NCBI RefSeq assembly: GCF_918698095.1
Contig: NZ_CAKKLY010000005.1
Location: forward strand, 1 to 64,000
DNA from: Arthrobacter sp. Bi83
GTDB lineage: Bacteria; Actinomycetota; Actinomycetes; Actinomycetales; Micrococcaceae
Direction: 5' to 3'
Length of the DNA stretch: 64,000 bases
How positions within the stretch are numbered: the first letter of the stretch is position 1; each line of letters begins with the position of its first letter. The translations under genes were made by a program, and so were the position numbers. The notes under the pieces were generated by a model. That model was not told where the DNA came from, did not search any database, and saw only the letters and a program-made list of their open reading frames with translations. This document shows positions 59,817 to 64,000 of the stretch, in pieces.

Positions 59817-61221
59817 ATCCACGCTCTGTTCGGCAGAAACCGCGCTGCCACAGTTCCGTGACGTGACGAGCCCCTACGACGGCAGGGTGGTCGGCGCGGT
59901 TTCGCTGACCGATGCCACCGCCGGCGAAGCCGTGATCGAAACGGCCCGCGTCGGCGCCCGGAAGGCACGGGCCCTGTCCCGCGCCGCACGCGGGAAGATC
60001 CTGGACGGTGCCGCAACGGAGATCGAGCAGCGCAGCGAGGAGTTCGCACTAACGATAGTGTCCGAGGCCCGGAAGACGATCCGCCAGGCACGGAAAGAAG
60101 TGCTGCGGGCGGTCAACACGCTCCGCCTGTCCGCTGCCGAAGCGCGCCGGAACGCAGGCGAAGTCATCCCCTTCGACTCCTATGAAGGCTCAGAGGACCG
60201 CACCGGGTGGTACTCGCGCGAACCACTGGGCATCATTGCCGCGATCACCCCGTTCAACGACCCCCTCAACCTGGTGGCGCACAAGATCGGCCCGGCAATC
60301 GCCGGAGGAAACTCCGTGATTCTCAAACCCTCTGCGCTGACGCCGCTGTCAGCCCAGCAGCTCGCGGACGCCCTCGTGAGCTCGGGGCTCCCGCCGGAGG
60401 CCCTCACAATTGTCCACGGCGGCCGGGAAGTGGCCGAAACAATCATCAGGTCCCGGGACGTACGAATGGTGTCCTTCACCGGGGGGTTCTCCACGGGTGA
60501 AAGCATCGCCCGCACGGCGGGCTTGAAGAAGCTGTCCATGGATCTCGGCGGAAACGCACCTGTGATCGTCCTGGACGATGCCGACGTCGAAAATGCAGTG
60601 GAATCCTGCGTCTCCGGAGCATTTTGGGCCGCTGGCCAGAACTGCGTGGGGGTGCAGCGGATTCTCATAGCCGCCCCGGTGTACGGCGCGTTCCGCCAGC
60701 GCTTCCTGGAGGCGGCGGCCAGCCTGGTTGCCGGAGATCCTTTAGATGAACGGACGGACGTCGGGCCCATGATCAGCCCGGCCGCGCTGCATGAACTCCA
60801 AACCAAGCTGGACGAGGCCCTCGGCGCCGGCGCTGTCCTTCTTTCAGGCAATGTCACGGACGGCAACGTGCTTCACCCGACCGTCCTGGAAGCGGTCCCG
60901 ACGGACAGCCGGCTGTGGAAGCAGGAGGTTTTCGGGCCCGTGGTCATGTTCCGCCAGTTCAGCACGTTCGAAGAGGCCATCGAAGTCGCCAACGCCATCG
61001 AGTTCAGTCTTCATGCGGGCATCTTCACCGACTCCCTGGCCAGGGCCATGGACGCAGCCCAACAGCTCGAAGCAGGCGGCGTCATGATCAATGACTCCTC
61101 TGATTACCGCTTCGACGGCATGCCGTTCGGCGGGGCCAAGTACGGAAGCATGGGCAGGGAGGGCGTCCATTTCGCGTATGAGGAGATGACCCAGCCAAAG
61201 GTCATCTGCATCAGGAACTGA
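59809..61221 (+). CDS. Aldehyde dehydrogenase, possibly aspartate-semialdehyde oxidising
   Basis: A 470-residue NAD(P)-dependent ALDH. Cofactor and fold marks: [40 protein letters not shown] and [10 protein letters not shown]. The catalytic Cys is in [12 protein letters not shown]. The usual general-base segment E-LGG reads [18 protein letters not shown], with Asp in place of the common Glu. The C-terminal [20 protein letters not shown] fits the family. The start overlaps the homoserine dehydrogenase stop by 8 nt. Together they could oxidise homoserine to aspartate; this is inferred. A hairpin follows. Confidence 0.85.
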   Translation: MPESTLCSAETALPQFRDVTSPYDGRVVGAVSLTDATAGEAVIETARVGARKARALSRAARGKILDGAATEIEQRSEEFALTIVSEARKTIRQARKEVLRAVNTLRLSAAEARRNAGEVIPFDSYEGSEDRTGWYSREPLGIIAAITPFNDPLNLVAHKIGPAIAGGNSVILKPSALTPLSAQQLADALVSSGLPPEALTIVHGGREVAETIIRSRDVRMVSFTGGFSTGESIARTAGLKKLSMDLGGNAPVIVLDDADVENAVESCVSGAFWAAGQNCVGVQRILIAAPVYGAFRQRFLEAAASLVAGDPLDERTDVGPMISPAALHELQTKLDEALGAGAVLLSGNVTDGNVLHPTVLEAVPTDSRLWKQEVFGPVVMFRQFSTFEEAIEVANAIEFSLHAGIFTDSLARAMDAAQQLEAGGVMINDSSDYRFDGMPFGGAKYGSMGREGVHFAYEEMTQPKVICIRN

Positions 61222-61228
61222 TCGAACC

Positions 61229-61261
61229 GGAGGGGGCGCGGCGGCGCCGTGCGCCCCCTCC
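61229..61261 (+). terminator. Hairpin terminator, 11-bp perfect stem
   Basis: GGAGGGGGCGC and GCGCCCCCTCC pair perfectly around GGCGGCGCCGT, 8 nt after the aldehyde dehydrogenase stop. Confidence 0.8.
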
Positions 61262-61316
61262 AGTTCCTCGCTGTGCTGCCCGCCGGAAGTGCGGACCTGT
61301 CCGGATTCTGATCGCT

Positions 61317-61784
61317 TCACTCCGTGGCACGGGCACCTCCGGGGCCCCGCCTGATGTAACTGGACAGCGTCATAGCCGTCACCGTGTCCGTGACGCCGGG
61401 AATGGCCGCAATCTGTTCCCAGATCTCCTGAACCCTCTCCAGCGACCGGGCCTCGACCCTCACCAGCAGATCAAAGTCGCCGCTCACAACATCACACAAG
61501 ACCACTTCCGGAATCGACCGAAGGACGGTGATGACGTCCGACCCCCGCACCCGGTCCTTCCTGTAAACCATCAGGAAGGCGGACACCGGCCCCTGCCCCG
61601 GTGGGCCGGCAACGATCGTGTACCCCTGGATATACCCTTGCCGTTCCATCCGTTCGATCCGTTGGCGCACGGCATTCCTCGACAGCAGGACTTTGGTCGC
61701 CAGCTCCGCGTGGCTCATCCGAGCGTTCTTCGTTAGCTCCGCAAGAATCCTCTGGTCTATCTGATCAAGGCTCACTCGATCCAT
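61317..61784 (-). CDS. Lrp/AsnC-family regulator
   Basis: A 155-residue Lrp/AsnC protein. The N-terminal winged helix is LDQIDQRILAELTKNARMSH and LSRNAVRQRIERMERQGYI; the C-terminal RAM domain (SAFLMVYRKDRVRGSDVITV, VVSGDFDLLVRVEARSLERV) senses amino acids. It is convergent with the hom-ALDH operon and is the most likely amino-acid-responsive regulator of this cluster. Confidence 0.9.
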   Translation of the reverse strand: MDRVSLDQIDQRILAELTKNARMSHAELATKVLLSRNAVRQRIERMERQGYIQGYTIVAGPPGQGPVSAFLMVYRKDRVRGSDVITVLRSIPEVVLCDVVSGDFDLLVRVEARSLERVQEIWEQIAAIPGVTDTVTAMTLSSYIRRGPGGARATE

Positions 61785-61859
61785 GCCTACCCTTCACACG
61801 AAAATTTTCCCCGGCACACCCAGAACCGAACCAACTCCACGACCGAAAGCACTCGAAAA

Positions 61860-62591
61860 ATGACACTTCTGCAGCAAGACAGTCCACCTCTCACTGGCAT
61901 TAGCTGCGTCCTGTTCGACATGGACGGGACGCTGCTGGATTCAGCACCCGGCGTTACGGCAAGTGCTGCCCGAGCCCTGGCAGCCGTAGGCGCGCCGGTC
62001 CCCGCGATGGACAAACTGCGGCAATTCGTCGGCCCGCCGATGATCGAGTCCTTCAGAACAGTCTCACAGCTGGACGACATAACCGCCCAAAGGGCCCTCC
62101 AACACTACCGCAAGGCATACGCCGACCACGGCGCTGAACAGTCCAGCCCATACGACGGGATCATCGAGCTGCTTGACCACCTGCACTCGGCCGGCATGCC
62201 GATGGCTGTGGCCACATCCAAGGTGGAAGACCAAGCGGTAAGACTCGCACGAAGGTTTGGAATCGAAGGCCACTTCATCAACATCTGCGGAGCGTCCGAC
62301 CGCGACGGAAGAGCGAGCAAGGCAGAGGTCATTGCCGAATTGCTGCTCCGCCTTCAATCCGAAGGCATAGACATCTCCAGTCCCGTAATGATCGGAGACC
62401 GGAGCTACGACATCGCCGGAGCCGCCCAACACGGAATCCCGACAATATTCGCGCACTGGGGATACGGGGACGCGGGCGAAGCGTCGCAGGCGGCCGCCGT
62501 TGTCTCCTCTCCTGCAGCCCTGCTGCCACTGATCGAGGCCAACCGCCGCCCGTCGGATGAGCACAGTTCTGCCAAGAGGTCCTGGCCGTGA
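61860..62591 (+). CDS. HAD-family phosphatase (phosphoglycolate phosphatase-like)
   Basis: A 243-residue HAD hydrolase with a helical cap. Motif I CVLFDMDGTLLDSAPG holds the nucleophile Asp; motif II is MAVATSK, motif III Lys lies in RASKAEVI, and motif IV is VMIGDRSYDIAGA. The cap region SYDGII-type (SSPYDGIIELLDHLHSAGMP) is as in Gph/PpaX phosphatases. Substrate unknown. It is divergent from the Lrp gene. Its stop overlaps a GTG of a short frame that looks like a methyltransferase tail. Confidence 0.87.
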   Translation: MTLLQQDSPPLTGISCVLFDMDGTLLDSAPGVTASAARALAAVGAPVPAMDKLRQFVGPPMIESFRTVSQLDDITAQRALQHYRKAYADHGAEQSSPYDGIIELLDHLHSAGMPMAVATSKVEDQAVRLARRFGIEGHFINICGASDRDGRASKAEVIAELLLRLQSEGIDISSPVMIGDRSYDIAGAAQHGIPTIFAHWGYGDAGEASQAAAVVSSPAALLPLIEANRRPSDEHSSAKRSWP

Positions 62592-62686
62592 TCACCGTGC
62601 TGTTCGAACAGGAGGGCTACCAGACGCTCTCCCGCCAGGCCATGACGGACGGGAAGCTGCTGACCGTCACGGCCCGACGTGAGTAA
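62588..62686 (+). pseudogene. Short C-terminal fragment, possibly of a SAM methyltransferase
   Basis: A 32-codon frame starting with GTG in the HAD stop reads VITVLFEQEGYQTLSRQAMT and ends DGKLLTVTARRE. The MTDGKLLTVTAR end resembles the last strand of some class I methyltransferases. It is too short for any domain. Probably another gene scar; the assignment is weak. Confidence 0.3.
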
Positions 62687-62720
62687 TCAGAACCTCCGGG
62701 GGCCGTGAAGTTGCCAGGCT

Positions 62721-64000
62721 TCAGTCGATGAGCACCGGAGGCTCGGCGCGCTCCGAAGACTCGACGCGGCCAGGGGCGGCGTTGGCAGAGCGCTTCATAG
62801 AACGGTGGTGGAGCCAGTTCGCCCCCGCGAGAAGCGCAACGAGTGCGAAAGTGCTCAGGAGCTGGGGACGGGAATCCTCGCCGATGAAGCCCACCGTGAA
62901 GATCGCCGCGAGGATGACCAGACCGAAGCCCGTGAGCCACGGGAACCCGGGCATCCGCAGCGGAAGCACCGTTCCCTCGCGGTCGGCGCGGAGGCGCAGC
63001 GCGAGCTGGGCCAGGAGCGCAGACGTCCACACCAGCAGGCACGTCGAACCCACAATATTCAGCAGGACGGGAAGGACCTTCTCGGGGAAGGCAAGCTCCA
63101 GCACCACCGTGACCACACCGAAGGCAACGCTGGCCAGGACCGCGACAACCGGAACCCGCGCCTTGGACACGGAGGCAAGCAGACGCGGCGCTTCACCCCG
63201 CTCGGCCAGGGAGTACGCCATCCGCGACGCACCGTAGAGGTTGGCGTTGAGGGCGGAAAGCAGTGCCGCCACGGCCACCAGGGTGATGGCGGTGGCCGCG
63301 CCGGGCATGCCGGCCGCATCCAAGACCGCGGCGAACGGGCTCTTCAGCCCCGCCGAACCCACGGGAACCACCGCCGCGATCACGAAGATCGCACCGATGT
63401 AGAAGACCAGGATGCGCCACAGCACGGTCCGGACTGCCTTCTTCACGCTGCGAGCCGGCTCCGCGGTCTCGGCTGCCGCAACCGAGACGATCTCGGTGCC
63501 GCCGAACGCGAAAGCCACCACGAACAGTGCCGTGGCAATCCCGGCAAAACCGTCGGGCGCGAATCCGGCACCCGTGAAGTTGGACAGGCCCGGCGACTGG
63601 ACGCCCGGCAGCCAGCCGAACAGCAGCGCAGCGCCCACCAGGAGGAACCCGACGATAGCCGCCACCTTGAGCAGCGCAAACCAGAACTCGAACTCGCCGA
63701 AGTTCTTCACACTGGTGAGGTTCACGGCAGTGAGCACCACGATGAACACGAACGCCATCAGCCACACCGGCAGCGCCGGGAAGATGGTGGCCAGCAGGCC
63801 TGCCGCACCGAGCGCCTCGGCCGCGATCACGACCACGAGCTGCAGCCACCACAGCCAGCCCACCGTGGCACCGGCCACCGGCCCGTAGGCCTTGGCGGTA
63901 TAGACGGAGAAGGCACCGCTGTCCGGATTGGCGGCGGCCATCTCGCCGAGGGCCCACATCACCAGGATGATGAGGGTGCCGGCCACGAGGTAGGAGATCA
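62721..64000 (-). CDS. Amino-acid permease (APC superfamily), N-terminus outside window
   Basis: At least 426 residues of an APC permease, open through the right edge (the visible start-like GTG at 63986 lies inside a helix, ISYLVAGTLIILVMW). Segments ALGEMAAANPDSGAFSVYTA, FGGTEIVSVAAAETAEPARS and LSALNANLYGASRMAYSLAE are family-typical. It resembles the permeases at 17.6 and 57.0 kb in layout but not closely in sequence. The missing part holds helix 1 and helix 2 with the substrate-binding GSG motif. Confidence 0.85.
   Translation of the reverse strand, partial: ISYLVAGTLIILVMWALGEMAAANPDSGAFSVYTAKAYGPVAGATVGWLWWLQLVVVIAAEALGAAGLLATIFPALPVWLMAFVFIVVLTAVNLTSVKNFGEFEFWFALLKVAAIVGFLLVGAALLFGWLPGVQSPGLSNFTGAGFAPDGFAGIATALFVVAFAFGGTEIVSVAAAETAEPARSVKKAVRTVLWRILVFYIGAIFVIAAVVPVGSAGLKSPFAAVLDAAGMPGAATAITLVAVAALLSALNANLYGASRMAYSLAERGEAPRLLASVSKARVPVVAVLASVAFGVVTVVLELAFPEKVLPVLLNIVGSTCLLVWTSALLAQLALRLRADREGTVLPLRMPGFPWLTGFGLVILAAIFTVGFIGEDSRPQLLSTFALVALLAGANWLHHRSMKRSANAAPGRVESSERAEPPVLID

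Noticed and set aside
1..64000. CRISPR arrays, tRNA and rRNA genes.
   Set aside because: No regularly spaced repeats and no tRNA-like or rRNA-like sequence were seen on either strand.

Overview
This 64 kb window is high-GC DNA with GTG/TTG starts and regulator-transporter-enzyme clusters. Its gene content (DUF6421/SDR pair, DUF5808, helicase-associated-domain protein, many APC permeases, IclR/GntR regulators) suits a soil actinobacterium of the Micrococcaceae, most likely Arthrobacter, Pseudarthrobacter or Paenarthrobacter. That placement is an inference from protein content; no rRNA, tRNA or CRISPR array was seen. Both ends cut genes: an aldehyde dehydrogenase at the left and an APC permease at the right.

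Layout. 0-7.5 kb is decayed accessory DNA: truncated DUF5808, SDR, carbonic anhydrase, transposase and VapC pieces, a secreted FG-GAP-type protein, small genes, and a Wadjet remnant in which part of JetC is fused in frame to JetD. 7.5-19 kb holds a maleate module (IclR, maleate isomerase, MatC-like carrier), a flavin reductase, a dehalogenase-like HAD, two or three tiny overlapping genes, a GntR regulator, a subtilase, a TetR/MFS efflux pair and an amino-acid permease. 19.7-25.8 kb holds the coupled DUF6421-SDR pair, a broken threonine aldolase, and a redox cluster (MarR, azoreductase, nitroreductase, NmrA-like) with strong palindromic operators.

25.8-47.8 kb is a defence-rich island. It opens with second, degenerate copies of the 13 kb GntR gene and of the JetD C-terminus, then carries a STAND-like ATPase, an OLD-like ATPase-TOPRIM nuclease, a single-chain type IIG-like restriction-modification enzyme with an overlapping XRE regulator, DUF4238, a PLD-helicase-DUF3427 protein, DUF6338 with a small upstream gene, and a reverse transcriptase. 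Several of these genes are visibly less GC-rich than the metabolic genes. A nucleoside module (nucleoside hydrolase, MFS, ribokinase) and an intact IS481-family element lie within it. Between DUF6338 and the reverse transcriptase are broken copies of the nitrilase and permease that occur intact just to the right.

48-64 kb returns to catabolism: nitrilase, permease, second nitrilase-superfamily hydrolase and GntR; homocysteine S-methyltransferase; a cyclase operon between IclR genes; and a permease / short homoserine dehydrogenase / overlapping aldehyde dehydrogenase / Lrp / HAD cluster that reads like homoserine oxidation through aspartate semialdehyde. The most striking overall trait is the number of gene fragments (about fifteen), often paired with a second copy elsewhere in the window, next to a dense set of candidate defence genes.
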